Shown one piece after another: positions 10,460 to 20,870 of a stretch of 64,000 bases of DNA. This stretch comes from Allodiplogaster sudhausi (taxonomy: Eukaryota; Nematoda; Chromadorea; Rhabditida; Diplogasteridae): positions 7,367,501 to 7,431,500 of the forward strand of contig CALZFC010000248.1 of NCBI GenBank assembly GCA_945643635.1, read 5' to 3'. A program made the position numbers and the translations under genes. Numbering within the stretch: the stretch's first letter is position 1; each line of letters starts with the position of its first letter. The notes under the pieces were generated by a model. That model did no database searches. It saw nothing but the letters and a program-made list of their open reading frames with translations, and had not been told where the DNA came from.

Positions 10460-11348
10460 ACTTCGACTCTCTCCATCTCTCTCCTACCTGATGAAATGCC
10501 TTTGGCGCAGTCAACAATGGCCTTGCTTGCCCCGGGTGATGCGAACTTCTTCGCCGCTCTCTCCTCGGCTGCATACTTTTCAGTCAACGCGATGAACGCG
10601 GTCTCGTTGATCGTTAGGAAAGGCTCGGAATAGGCATCTCTGATACGGCAATTACAGAATTTCAACTCTATTCTACAGTAAGCCAAATGATGGATTTCAG
10701 GATACAGTGCTCCTTACCGTATTTTCTCTATTAGTGCCCCCGGGGCACTATTTTTCAATGCCCTTGCGAGAGGGGGGCACTATTAGAGGGAGGGGTACTA
10801 TTTTTCAATGCTATTGCCTAAAAGTTTGTTAACAACACTTTGTTCTTAAAAAATGATATTTGTAGCTCGGTTTCCATGGAATCATCACTGGAATATCCGT
10901 TTTGCGAAAGATTTTGAATGAATTTGCAATAAGTTCATCAGGAAGAGCATCCCATGCCTCAAGGATTCATTCTAGGTACGTCTCGAGCCTAGGTATTAGA
11001 CTTTTAGGGGGGGGGCACTATTGGAGGGGGGGGGGGGTTCTATTAGAGGGAGGGGCACTATTTTTCAATGCCCTTGCGAGAGGGGGGCACTATTAGAGGG
11101 GGGGGGGGGTTCTAATAGAGGGAGGGGCACTAATAGAGAAAATACGGTATTTAAATGGTATTTTTATAGTAAAGAAGTTACGACTACAGTGTTTATACTG
11201 CATTCTACATTATTCCTGATGAGCAACTTTTGAAACTCCAAGGACAATTAGTTTTTTTCTTCATTATTGAAAAAAAGAAACTAAAATTGAACACTTACGC
11301 AAGGAACTCCAAGCATCCAATGAAGAAAATTGTGAAACCTAGCATCAT
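10177..11348 (-). CDS. Secreted cysteine-rich protein, one module (intact, three exons)
   Basis: Exons on the minus strand: 11348-11299, 10672-10488, 10286-10177, in frame across GC|GTAAGT...TGTAG, CAG|GTAGGA...TTAAG and ending in TAA; about 114 residues. Residues 1-17 (MMLGFTIFFIGCLEFLA) are a signal peptide, so the product is probably secreted. The mature part has FCNC, an EEERAAKK-type helix, SKAIVDCAKG, then the last exon DCFYPFMCRGNDDFLLRGRV and FRATLNCACT. The intron before the last exon is phase 1 and falls right before the DC codons, as in the gene at 14746. Intron 1 holds a TIR transposon. I do not recognise the family. The terminal exon resembles the DG/RG beta-type exon of the MARM-type copies in layout, not in clear sequence. 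Confidence 0.6.
10386..10482 (-). repeat. (CT)n tract on the plus strand
   Basis: Long TCTCTC microsatellite in intron 2 of the one-module gene. In transcript sense it is GA-rich, an exception to the usual orientation in this window. Confidence 0.9.
10717..11147. mobile_element. 431-bp TIR element with TA target duplication and empty site
   Basis: Starts CCGTATTTTCTCTATTAG and ends with the exact reverse complement (24 bp or more, running into the GGGGCAC motif), flanked on both sides by TA. The paralogous locus at 330-346 has one TA at the same spot and no insert, which defines the insertion exactly. The interior carries repeats of a GGGGCACTATTAGAGGG-type unit and long G runs. No coding capacity: a MITE, TA target typical of Tc1/mariner-like transposases. 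Confidence 0.85.
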
Positions 11349-11712
11349 CTTCCTGTTGCAGGAAGGCAGCCAGACAATTCCTACTTCTCGACTTTCTCCT
11401 TTTATATGATGCCCTTTCAATTCGAGATTCCCATATTGTTCAGCCAGACGGCAGTCATTTCTTCAGTTCTTCTCCACGGAAGCTTTCTGTTATTATTCTT
11501 CTTTCATGATTCTTCGTTGGCCATTTCTTTGCTAAACCGATTATCTCTTTTGAACGTGGCAGGACTGGAACAAAATTTTCTTTTTATATATGTACATATC
11601 TCCATACACACGACAACATGGAAAACAAAGGCAAAACAATACACAAAAAAAAGTTGTAAGACTATGCCGAGAAATGAAATTCATTTGAGTCGACTAAGCT
11701 TTTTTTATTAGC

Positions 11713-11739
11713 GTCAGCGCGCGCAGCGCGCTGACGCTA
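11713..11739. repeat. Perfect 11-bp GC-rich hairpin
   Basis: GCGTCAGCGCG, a 5-base loop and CGCGCTGACGC. It begins the repetitive block 11.7-12.95 kb and may mark the end of a mobile element. Confidence 0.7.
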
Positions 11740-11819
11740 TTTGGGTTTCGGCTTGGGCACTTAGTACAGGATTTTCCTCGTTTACCTAAAAGTCAACCCC
11801 CGGAGTGCCGTATCGTTTT

Positions 11820-12930
11820 GCTCCGTGGACCCTAAGTTGCGATTAACAGCTCTAAGTCCGCCTCGCATCGAGCTGAGTCCAACGCACTATCGTTTGGGTC
11901 TGTACGACCCCTGGGGGCCGAGATAGACACCCCCCCCTATTTGTGTCCAGGTTCTTACAGGGGAGAAGTGCACTCTAGGGCCCTCCTAGCACCCAGAGAC
12001 CCTAGATGAATGTTGCTCAGTACCCTTTAGGGCACCCAATTACCCACCTAATTTGCATACATTTACATATTTGGGGACTTGCTCAGGAAAGTCTGGAGAA
12101 GAAATTTTTCAACCTAATTTGCATAAATTTGCATATGACTGGGACTTGCTTAGGAAACTCTGAGGAAGATTTTCGTCAACCTAACGTGCATATTTGGTGG
12201 ACTTGTAGAGGAGAGTCTGGAGAAGAATTTTGTCAACCTTATTTGCCTAAATTTGCATATTTGGGGACTTACTCAGGAAATCAAAAGTTAGTATTAGGGC
12301 CCTCTATGGCCTCAGGGTTAAAGTCAAAAATTTAGTATTAAGGCCCTCTATGGCCCCAAGGTTAGTCAAAAATTTAATATTAGGTTTTTTTTTTTACAAA
12401 TGGACCCTATGTTGCGATCAACAGCTCTAAGTCCGCCTCGCGTCGAGCTGAGTTCAACGCACTATCGGTTCTGTCTGTGCGACCCCTGGGGAACGAGATA
12501 CAGACCCCTGAATGTCCACAATTTCGTCGTCCGGGCCCTTGCAAGAGAGAAGTGTCCTCTAGGGCCCTTCTAGCCCCTAGGGTCCCTAGATCAAAGTTGT
12601 TCCTCATCCATTGGGTCACCCAATTACCCACTTAATTTGTATAAATTTGCATATATGGGGGACTTGCTCAGGAGAGTCCGGAGAACAATTTTGTCGATCT
12701 AATTTGCATACATTTGCATATTTGGGAGGAGAGTCTGGGGAAGAATTTTGTCAACCTTATTTGCCTAAATTTGCATATTTGGGGACTTACTCAGGAAATC
12801 AAAAGTTAGTATTAGGGCCCTCTAAGGCCCCAGGGTTAAAGTCAAAAATTTAGTATTAGGGACCTCTATGGCCCCAGGGTTAAAGTCAAAAATTTAGTAT
12901 TAGGTTTTTTTTTACAAATCTCATAAAAAC
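11820..12930. repeat. Tandem duplication, period about 580 bp
   Basis: 11832-12370 and 12410-12925 are two diverged copies of one unit that includes GCTCTAAGTCCGCCTCGC and a run of ATTTGCATA-rich lines. Each unit has smaller internal repeats: CTAATTTGCATA segments and AAAGTCAAAAATTTAGTATT lines occur several times. No believable protein is encoded. Likely non-coding satellite or the inside of a large transposon bounded by the hairpins at 11713 and 13051. Confidence 0.7.
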
Positions 12931-13050
12931 CTGTTTATTGCGCAAGCCTAACTTAAAGAAATAAAGTGTAGCACCGTGTAATGTATAGCATTATTGTAGG
13001 CGTAGAAATTTTTTTTATGACTTTTTCAAAGTCTAATAAAACTTATGAAA

Positions 13051-13135
13051 CCCTCGTTTTCCGGGGGTTTAGTAATGATCTTTTCTTTTCAAAGCGCGAA
13101 GAAAAGATCATTACTAAACCCCCGGAAAACGAGGG
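13051..13135. repeat. Perfect 37-bp stem hairpin
   Basis: The arm 13051-13087 (starting CCCTCGTTTTCCGGGGG) is exactly complementary to 13099-13135, with an 11-base loop. No mismatch. RNA from either strand would fold into a 37-bp duplex. An ACTTTTTCAAAGTC-type stretch just upstream (13018-13040) recurs inverted near 58670, which suggests an element end. Confidence 0.9.
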
Positions 13136-13339
13136 TATTATTTAGGTTCGAGTCTAATTTTTTTTTGGTATTCTTTTTGATCGACTCGATTGTTCTCGAG
13201 TAAAATTGATGTTTTTGGAAGAATTTGTCGATCAAATGCAATTCAGGCGTGTATTCTTAGGCTGCCAGACTTGACGAATTGCATTATAGTTCCACTCGAT
13301 TCCCACGGTTTATGTTCAGTTGTTTGTATGTAGTGGTGA

Positions 13340-14196
13340 GCGATTCCATTTAAACTTTATTCGAAGTAATACAAATGATAGTGTTGAATACAAGGAGGAC
13401 AACTAAAAAAATTATAAATGTTTTTTATTGGCATTTTGTTTCCTCTCCCCATGTCATTCCTTCTTCAGACTCGACCGAGAAATAATAATTGACGAACAAT
13501 TCTTTTTGACTTCCACTGTCACCGTCGATCCTTCTTCTTCGCTTATGACGGCAGCAATTCTACCGTCGGGACGGACAGTTCTTGTGCATCCTTTGAGAGA
13601 AAAACAACATAATGTATAGAGAGAATAGAATAGAATGGAGTTGATTGAGATCGTGCCCGGTGCCCGAGATGGGAAAAATATATAACTTTGAAAGTAACTT
13701 GCAGTATTTCGGCTATTGACTCCTTGCTAGAAAGGAAAAGAGAGCAGAAGAGATAGAGATAATGAGAGAAAAAGAGAAATAGAGAGAGAAAGAGAGAAAG
13801 GAAGAGAGAGGGGAGGGAGAGAATAAATTCTCAAAATAACCTTTCACTTCTTCTTTGATGATTTATATCTGTTGAACATTACGGCGCATCTGTCCATGTT
13901 CTTTTCGATTAGAGGGGGCGGCACGGAACGGGCCGATCTATGAGGAAGAAGACCTATCATGCTATTTTAGCCTCTTTTCTTCACTGTCTAGATCAGCATT
14001 AAAAATTATGAAAATAATTGGAATACCGTAAATTCATTTCGGGATAGACTCATTAATTAAGTAGTTAAAAAGCACAATTTTCTGGCCTGATTTTTGCGTG
14101 TCGATACTCAATAAGTAATTTTTAATATAGAAAGGCTGACCCGAGTAGCGCGCATGCAATGAGGAACAGCGCGGCGATGAAGAGCATCCTTGCCAT
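13340..14196 (-). pseudogene. MARM-type secreted cysteine-rich gene, copy 3
   Basis: Signal-peptide exon from 14196: MARMLFIAALFLIACALLGS. Terminal exon 13590-13454 is intact after CTCTCAAAG: GCTRTVRPDGRIAAVISEEE, a VTVEVKKNC stretch and a TGA stop. The middle exon (about 13915-13855) keeps MDRCAVMFN but has lost the part that carries the second cysteine, then runs to KSSKKK and TGA. It is head-to-head with the intact two-module gene at 14746, about 550 bp away. Either degenerate or encoding a shortened protein. Confidence 0.5.
13738..13832. repeat. (GA)n-rich tract
   Basis: GAGAGA-rich stretch in the intron between the middle and last exon of copy 3. Confidence 0.8.
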
Positions 14197-14224
14197 TTCT
14201 CTTCCTTCTTCCTCTTCCACCTCC

Positions 14225-14240
14225 GTTATTTATGCAATCG
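14225..14240 (-). promoter_or_regulatory. TATA-like box of copy 3
   Basis: Minus strand CGATTGCATAAATAAC about 30 bp upstream of the ATG at 14196. Confidence 0.5.
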
Positions 14241-14745
14241 AGCGGCAAGGAACACCGCTTCATCCACAAAACGTCGCTAATGACAGTATTTATGCAATTA
14301 TCTATCACCCAAACGACAACGACCGCCTTCTATCTGAGGCTATCCTTGCTTTCGCTGTTCTTTCTCCGTGTTCAAGCGCTCGTTTCTCCTGCCTTTCTCC
14401 TCTTGCTGCGGAAGTCTTCAAGCTTTCACTATTCGCTTCCGTTTCATCGGAGGCGAACGCTTGGCAATGAAAGGAAGAAACGTATTTTTAGTGCTCTTAT
14501 TGTCCGTAAACGCCGCTTGAGGCGACAACGAGAGCTAACGCATTTAATTACGATATATAAGAACAGAAGAAGAGTGCCGCTTCATTGTCAAACCTTCATC
14601 TGCCATCTCTATAGCCAAAATATGCTTCTACATTCTTATAAATAAGCATGAATGTCTAAAATGTTGTCGCGTACGCTTATTTTGTTACGTTGGGCCAGAA
14701 AGATGAGGCTAATGTGAAACGGTATTTTTCACAATAATCAGGAAC

Positions 14746-16328
14746 ATGGTCGTGTCCGCGCGTGGTCTGCTCGTGGTGCTCGCCTTCGTTGTCATTCCTC
14801 CGGGAATTAGCATCTTGATTGCGAAAGCGAAGCTGGACCTGAACGGCCTGCCAGCTGTGCCGCTGCTGCTTGGTGCGCTGCCACCCGCGCCTGTGCAACC
14901 ACCGAAACCGTACGTGCACATTCGCAAGGGAATTTGTGTTGTTTGAGGCGTGTCGTTTCTTTTTCTTTTTTTATCTGATGAGTCAAGTTGACCAGAGAAA
15001 TTTTTTTTAGTTTGCATCGTCATATACATACATATGTATGCATGTAAGACATAACTTGCAGATCTAGAGATAAAAATATTTTCATTTCCGCCCTCTTCCC
15101 CCTGTCGCCGCCGTGGCGCCTGCGGAGCCTGCAACAGTGCCACCGCCGGCGACTCTGCCTCCGCTGCCAGCCGTCTTATCCGACGTGCGCGCCCGCTGCG
15201 CCGACGAACTGGCGCCCTACGGCAAGGACCACGGCGCTCTCTTAGACGCGGTCTCCGCGTGCGTCAAGGACGATGGTTCGAATTCAACACTTTCTCTATA
15301 TTAATTAAAATGTGCTTTCAATTAATTGCCGAACTAATTAGTGTCAAATGTTTTCATTTCTACGTAGTTAACTGCACGAAACTTCTTTTCCTCTCTCTCT
15401 CTCTCCCTCTCGCCGTCTCCATCTCTTTCTTTTCCAGCATGCTGGAATGGTCGAGTGATCACGAAGGACAGTAGGATTGAGCTGCGCGGTGCCGTCCCTT
15501 CCAAGCCACTCGTCTTCGCCTTCCAATTCCACGCCAATTGCACCGATGTCGACCTATTTGTTCGATGTTTTTTTTTGTTTCACCACCCCCCCCCCCCACT
15601 TATAATGCTAAACTTCTAAGGCTATTGCTATTTATCTGAAGCATTATTTTTGGACATGATATTCATATTAAGCAGTATCATTGCATATTGAGCAAGAGTG
15701 AGAGTGAGAGATAAGAAGAGATAGAAAGAGGGAGAGAATAGGAGAGAGTGCGAAGAATGACACATCGATGCATGCATCATTGTCTACCCCTCCTTTTCCT
15801 CTCTCGTTCTCTCCTTTTAACGCCTTTGCAGGAATACAAAGAGAAAGACCTCAAGACCGAGTGCTACAACCTCGTGCTCGCCGACAAGCGAATCGACACC
15901 GCTGAGAAGATGGCCGCTCTCACGTGCATTGTCGACTCGGGTTACTTTATTTTTGTGCATTCCCCTTCACTTTGTTCTTATGCTTTTCTTTCTTCCTCCC
16001 ATTCGTCTCTTTTTCAGAGAGAAACATGTTGATGTATAATATCTTACAATTAGGCAAAATTTTATTAACTTATAAATAATAATAACAATAATAGGAATAA
16101 TAATAATAATATTAGTAACAATAATAATAATGATAATAATAATCATAATAGTAGTAGTTATAATAATGAAGATAATAATAAAGAATTTTAAACATGATGG
16201 CAGACTGCTGGCGTACCGTGCCCAAGCTCGACGACGGCACCGCGGTCTACACGAAGAAGCAGCAGACAAAGAGTGTCCGGCTCACCTTCTTCCGCTTCTG
16301 CCAAGTGCTCGACGTGGCTGTCTACTGA
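14746..16328 (+). CDS. Secreted two-module cysteine-rich protein (intact, five exons)
   Basis: Exons: 14746-14913, 15128-15275, 15438-15547, 15832-15940, 16204-16328; total near 219 residues. Exons 2-5 join in frame with clean sites (GATG|GTTCG...TTCCAG, GAT|GTCG...TTGCAG, TCGG|GTTAC...GGCAG). The exon 1/2 join is less sure: TAC|GTGCAC to GCGGAG keeps the frame, while the better donor CC|GTACGT does not. A signal peptide (GLLVVLAFVVIPPGIS) is followed by a proline-rich linker, then two copies of a module. Module 1: RCADELAPY ... SACVKDDACWNG ... FHANCTD. Module 2: ECYNLVLAD ... LTCIVDSDCWRTV ... FRFCQVL. In each, a phase-1 intron precedes the xCW codons. AATAAA at 16359. Function unknown; probably extracellular. 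Confidence 0.7.
15390..15437 (+). repeat. (CT)n tract serving as polypyrimidine tract
   Basis: CTCTCTCTCTCCCTCTCGCC ends in TTTTCCAG, the acceptor of exon 3, so the microsatellite itself forms the 3' splice-site pyrimidine tract. Confidence 0.75.
16070..16195. repeat. (AATAAT)n-like trinucleotide repeat
   Basis: Imperfect AAT/ATA repeat within intron 4 of the two-module gene. Confidence 0.8.
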
Positions 16329-16356
16329 AGAATTGTTCTTCACTTGAACATTTACA

Positions 16357-16366
16357 AAATAAATGC
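16357..16366 (+). terminator. Polyadenylation signal of the two-module gene
   Basis: AATAAA 31 bp after the TGA stop, with a T-rich stretch just after it. Confidence 0.6.
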
Positions 16367-16593
16367 CTTTTTTTCGAAATCAACTAACAATAGTAATAAT
16401 TCTGTGAACTACACACCATATTTCTTACAAACTCAAGACAAATAAAATTATTTTTGACAAATCATGCATCCAAAATAGTCTGACGGACGGTAATATCGTT
16501 CGTAAGCATGAACAAATTGAAGTAAAAAGTTTAGAAGTTCCTCCATTACTAGACAACTGTTGTTCATCTAGTTGGGATTCCGATATTACCATC

Positions 16594-17400
16594 GATGTTA
16601 TTTTTCATGGAATGCATGTCTTGCTTTGGTGTCTTTAGCATATACATACATAAGTGCTCATGGGTATTGAATTAGGGAAGGGCAGAGTATATATATTATT
16701 GACAATATTAATACGAATATGAAATCCACTCGTCTATTGCGTAAGAACATGAAAATACTGATGAGTCAAAATTGTTTTTGGCGTGTTAGATTAAAGTGAG
16801 TCCTTGGTTACAGAGCTTATGGAAACGCATCCCTTTCATATGCCCCCGGCTTGGTGCGTGTGCGTCGATCCCTATCCCCCCAATATGTTTCATTATTCGC
16901 ATTTATGCAAACATATGCTGTCACAGCGAAATATTAATTTCAAGCACGATGAATAAATAAATATGAGATGATTCCGACCACATGGCTGTTCTGGCTTGAT
17001 GTACTCCAATGCCAAGGATGATTCGGAGAGTCCTTACGCCAGTTTGAACCGTAATGAGTCTAGAAAGTAGAGACTAGTCCATTTTCCGGAGATATTGATG
17101 GATTTGAAGAGTCAGTCAGCTTTAGACATTCCAACTTTTCATCATAGAATCTTCTCTTTCCAGAGCGGCCCATGCCTGATAACTTCAAGTTCAACCCAAA
17201 CCTCGAAATAGCGTTCGAATTGGCAACGCACAAGCAAGAGATGGCCGTGCAGTTCACGGACAATTCTCCTTAGCAAACGAACACTATCAGAAAAGCAAGT
17301 GAAATATTTCCATAGGCTCATTGGGATTGATTGTGTAAGCTTTCATGAACAACAGTATAAAGGATGAACACACGCGGAAGAATCGAGTGGCCGTTATTTT
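16594..17400. repeat. Right arm B of the inverted segmental duplication
   Basis: Reverse complement of 6895-7715. It contains the stop-interrupted twin of the frame at 7011-7370. Confidence 0.8.
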
Positions 17401-17402
17401 AC

Positions 17403-18382
17403 AGATTACATTTACTATTTAGTAAAACACAAAATAAACAGACGCGGACATTCATGCTTATTTGGAAAGAAATCTAGAAAAGTATTTTGGCTTGAGAAAA
17501 GGCAGATGAAGGAAGCATTTCTTGACAACGAATCGGCGCTCTTCCTATATTCTTACATCGTAAGTAAATGTGTTTGCTCTCGTTGTCGTCGCGAGCAGCG
17601 TTTCCCTTTCTTTGTCATCAAAACAACCATCATTCACATTATTGCTTGTGACGCTGACGATGTTGAGGGGAAGTGTGCCGGTGTTCTGTTCACTCCATTC
17701 GTTATTTTGACTTGGAAGTCTAGCAAATAAATAGAATTTAATATTTTTGCTCAATTACCTGTAAATACATACCGCGCGAGAACATGTAACAAAAAGAAAA
17801 GTGGCTACCAAATTCAGAGGGAAAAACTGAAGCAAATAGGGCCTATGGATTGTTAAGGTGTTTTGTTTGAGGCTCTTTCGACATTCGCCAACAGTGAATT
17901 GTTTGACTAGAAATGGGTCAGTCGAGCAGCACTAAAATGCGTTTCTTCCTTTTATTGCCAACCGTTCGCTTCCGATGAAACGGTAGCGAATCATGAAGGC
18001 TTTATGACCTCCGCAGCAAGAGGAGATTGGCAGGAGAAACAAGAGCTGGGGGCCAGCGAAGCGACGAGCCTCAGACAGAAGTCGGCTGTGGTCTTTCGAG
18101 TGAGAGAGAATTGCATAGACACTGTCGATAGCGGCGTTTTGTGGATGAGCGGTGTTTATTACCTTTCGATTGCATAAATAGCGGAGGGGGGGGGGAATGG
18201 AAGAAGGGCGAGAAATGGCTAAGATGCTCTTCATCGCCGCGCTGTGTCTCGCATGCGCGACTCTCTTGTCAGCCTTGCTATACAAAATTACTTCTTTCAG
18301 CAGTAGTTAATGCAAAAAGAAAACGTCTATGCCGATAATAATTTGCTCTGTAGTTTAATATTCCAGTTCCTTTCAATAATCT
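17403..18382. repeat. Right arm A of the inverted segmental duplication
   Basis: Reverse complement of 4928-5890. It ends about 40 bp after the signal-peptide exon region; downstream exons of the gene copy are not found here. Confidence 0.85.
18165..18330 (+). pseudogene. MARM-type secreted gene, copy 4 (5' fragment)
   Basis: TATA-like CGATTGCATAAATAGC at 18168, then ATG at 18215 and MAKMLFIAALCLACATLLS, identical to copy 2. No cysteine-module exon or terminal exon follows before the duplication ends at about 18380, so this is a 5' fragment. Confidence 0.6.
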
Positions 18383-18519
18383 TTTTTTTCCCTTTTAAGA
18401 AGCGTCAATATCACAAATTTCTTATGTAGATTTTTAAATGCTTGCGTTGATAATCCTGCATTAAGAAATCACATACATTTTGATGTTTCTTCTTGTGCAA
18501 AATATTGTGCTAATTTGTA

Positions 18520-18840
18520 CATTGGCCGCGGCAGCTGAGGTTGTTCAGTTGGCCGGCCGGGATGCCGCGGCCTTCAACATGCCGCAGCATTGAGAACTCG
18601 ATCTTGCCCAACAGACATTTGGCGTATTTTTCGACTGTGGAATTGGAAAGGCGGGGAAAGGGGGGAGGCTTTGGTGAGGAGAGTTGCGGCGGGGTAGGGA
18701 CGGGGACATCCAGAGAGCGGCGACGTCTCTTTTTCTCTGCCCTGCGACGAGCCAAAGCTGCACCAGAGCAGCTTTTGCACAACCTTCATATCCATCGTTG
18801 CGTAGTCTCTCCACTTTCTCGCTTGTTCTGACCATGTGAC
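18520..18840. other. GC-rich block, no clear gene
   Basis: Much more GC-rich than its flanks and open in several frames on both strands, typical of base composition rather than coding. No domain recognised. Confidence 0.3.
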
Positions 18841-19252
18841 CACTTCAGAAGTTCGAACGAAGCAGGAAGTGGACACAAGCGAATAAATGATCACAAGCTA
18901 GATACATGTTCGGAACACATGTGTATTAAGATAGGCGGGCAAATTCCCAATTCTTCTATTGCGAACATGCTTCAAACTATAGGCACATTGAAGGCGCAGC
19001 AGGAGGTCTCGAAAAAGCTTAACGCGATTTTCACAAGAATAAAAAAAAAAACAGGATAAGAGTCAAAACCAAAGGGTTCTACCGTAATATGTTACCATTT
19101 ACATATATACATCTCTCCACTGGCGAGACCGTCTTCCCTGACCACTCTCTCACACATGCATTCGACTTTCGGCCATACATACATATGTATGTGTTCATCG
19201 ATCCAACCATTAATTGGATAAATTCGATTAACCATGGTACCATGGGGACAGA

Positions 19253-19742
19253 GTGCCTAATGTGCCCTGGCAAAAAGCGTGTAACAAATTAAGTAGTGAG
19301 GAGGTGAAGCCAAAGTATCTTGAATTTTCTAATGGTAAGTTGAAAGTTGATCGTTTTAGCGTTAACCAATTTTTGAACACAAAATTGTTTCTTGTGGCTA
19401 AATGGTCCTTGAGGACTAACACACCTCTGACATGTCATCCACGGAATTCTGGATGCTCCATTGTTGACTTCTGTCGTGGAACGCGGCCTCTCGGATTTGA
19501 ATTAGTACATCAAGAAGGACCGCTCGAACTCAACGACTTACAAACAACTTGGTAACCGCATGAGGATGAGAGAAAACAGCTTCACACTACCATCATATGA
19601 ATTCCGGAAGGATATTGCCAGTTGGAAGGAAATCATAAAGTTACTCGGTAAGGGGACAAGAAAGAAATTTAAAGGACACACTCATCAACAATGTTTCCCC
19701 CTGCCATGTAAAAAGTGGAGAAAAAAGACGCATACAACTACC
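19253..19742 (+). other. Two adjacent unrecognised open frames
   Basis: Frames 19253-19555 (100 codons, starts MPNVPWQKACNKLSSEEVKP) and 19560-19745 (61 codons) lie on the plus strand separated by a stop. Neither shows a domain I know. They are lysine-rich and could be a decayed gene or transposon. Bases 19750-20150 are AT-rich with nothing identified. Confidence 0.25.
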
Positions 19743-20164
19743 TAAATTAGTTTTATTATAAAAAAATCAACAATATTCTATTCTTCCGGCCTGTTTACCC
19801 TTCACTTAAAAAAGTGCCTTTTAAGACTTTAGATACTCTTCACATTCACATCTTTATTCCCTTCATGTTCTTTCTACTGTGCTCATTGTGAGAGAATACC
19901 ATGATGCTGTACCATGTCGCTTCTAGAATAAAAATGCCATGTCGTTGTTTCAGCCTGCATCACCCTTCCTTTAATAGAAAAAAACGGCCCCCTTAAGAAT
20001 TTAGTTGTTCTCTTCATCCTTATTCCCTTCATGTTCTTTCTAAACCATGTCGCAGCGAAGTGAATTTATTGTACTCATTTTATCGAATAAAACAAAAGAG
20101 TTTATAAAAGAGAAAAAATAAAGGATGTAACATTATAAAACAACATAGAGAACTTAGCAAGTAG

Positions 20165-20700
20165 TAATAAGCAGTGGATTCACGTCGGAGGATCGGGGAC
20201 ACGTCCAAAGATTGCTTGATCCGTCAATCATCGTGCGGCTCTCGAATGTCATGTTTACAACATTACCTGGAAGTCCTAAATATCGTCCTCTGGCAAACAA
20301 TGAAGCGGCGGCGGTCTTCTAGACGAAATTCCGAAGTTTCCGCACCATACAACAGCACAGGCTCGATGCTGGCTTGGTAAACTCGACATTTGAGGCAAAC
20401 GTCAACATTCCGTTGGTCAGGAAGTCGTAGAAGAAAAAAAAATTAATGCTGCCCAGCCTGCGTGACTCTCTTGTTTAATTCGCGGCCGGATTGGACTTCA
20501 ATGTTACTAATTGTCTAGGTTCGACCTGACCTGAAAAATGGAGAAGTACATACGCGGCGACGATTGGTCATGGCCTGGGTTTTGGTGGTGCAAATGGAAG
20601 ACCAACAGCTTCGCTCGCGGCTGAGGACTCAATGAGCATCGCCGTTGCTTCCCTCGCGGAGTGGGCAAACAGGACACTGTTATCGGCAATACGAGGATGT
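20165..20700 (-). pseudogene. Degraded LINE reverse transcriptase, C-terminal part
   Basis: Read on the minus strand from 20700: IADNSVLFAHSAREATAML (the place of the polymerase motif normally FADD/YADD-like, here IADN), then VGLPFAPPKPRP, and further on VYQASIEPVLLYGAET. These are typical of the region after the active site in RTE/R2-like non-LTR reverse transcriptases. Several stops and frame changes lie between the pieces, so the element is dead. Confidence 0.65.
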
Positions 20701-20870
20701 GTAGGCGATTGCGGTTAATGTTTATGCCAGATCAACTTCGTCCACAACAGCAGAGAAAAGGGATGAATTGATGACATAACCGTTCCTAACAGTGCATACT
20801 TTGTTTTAACAAAGTCAGTTATGATAAGGCGGAAGAGATTAAAGAACCGCAAATTAGGTTAATGTACATA

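Noticed and set aside
10308..10595. Serine/leucine-rich open frames such as SLSLSLSL
   Set aside because: They are translations of the (CT)n microsatellite. The same applies to arginine/glutamate runs from (GA)n at many places (33.1, 35.6, 41.6, 46.2, 57.9 kb and others).
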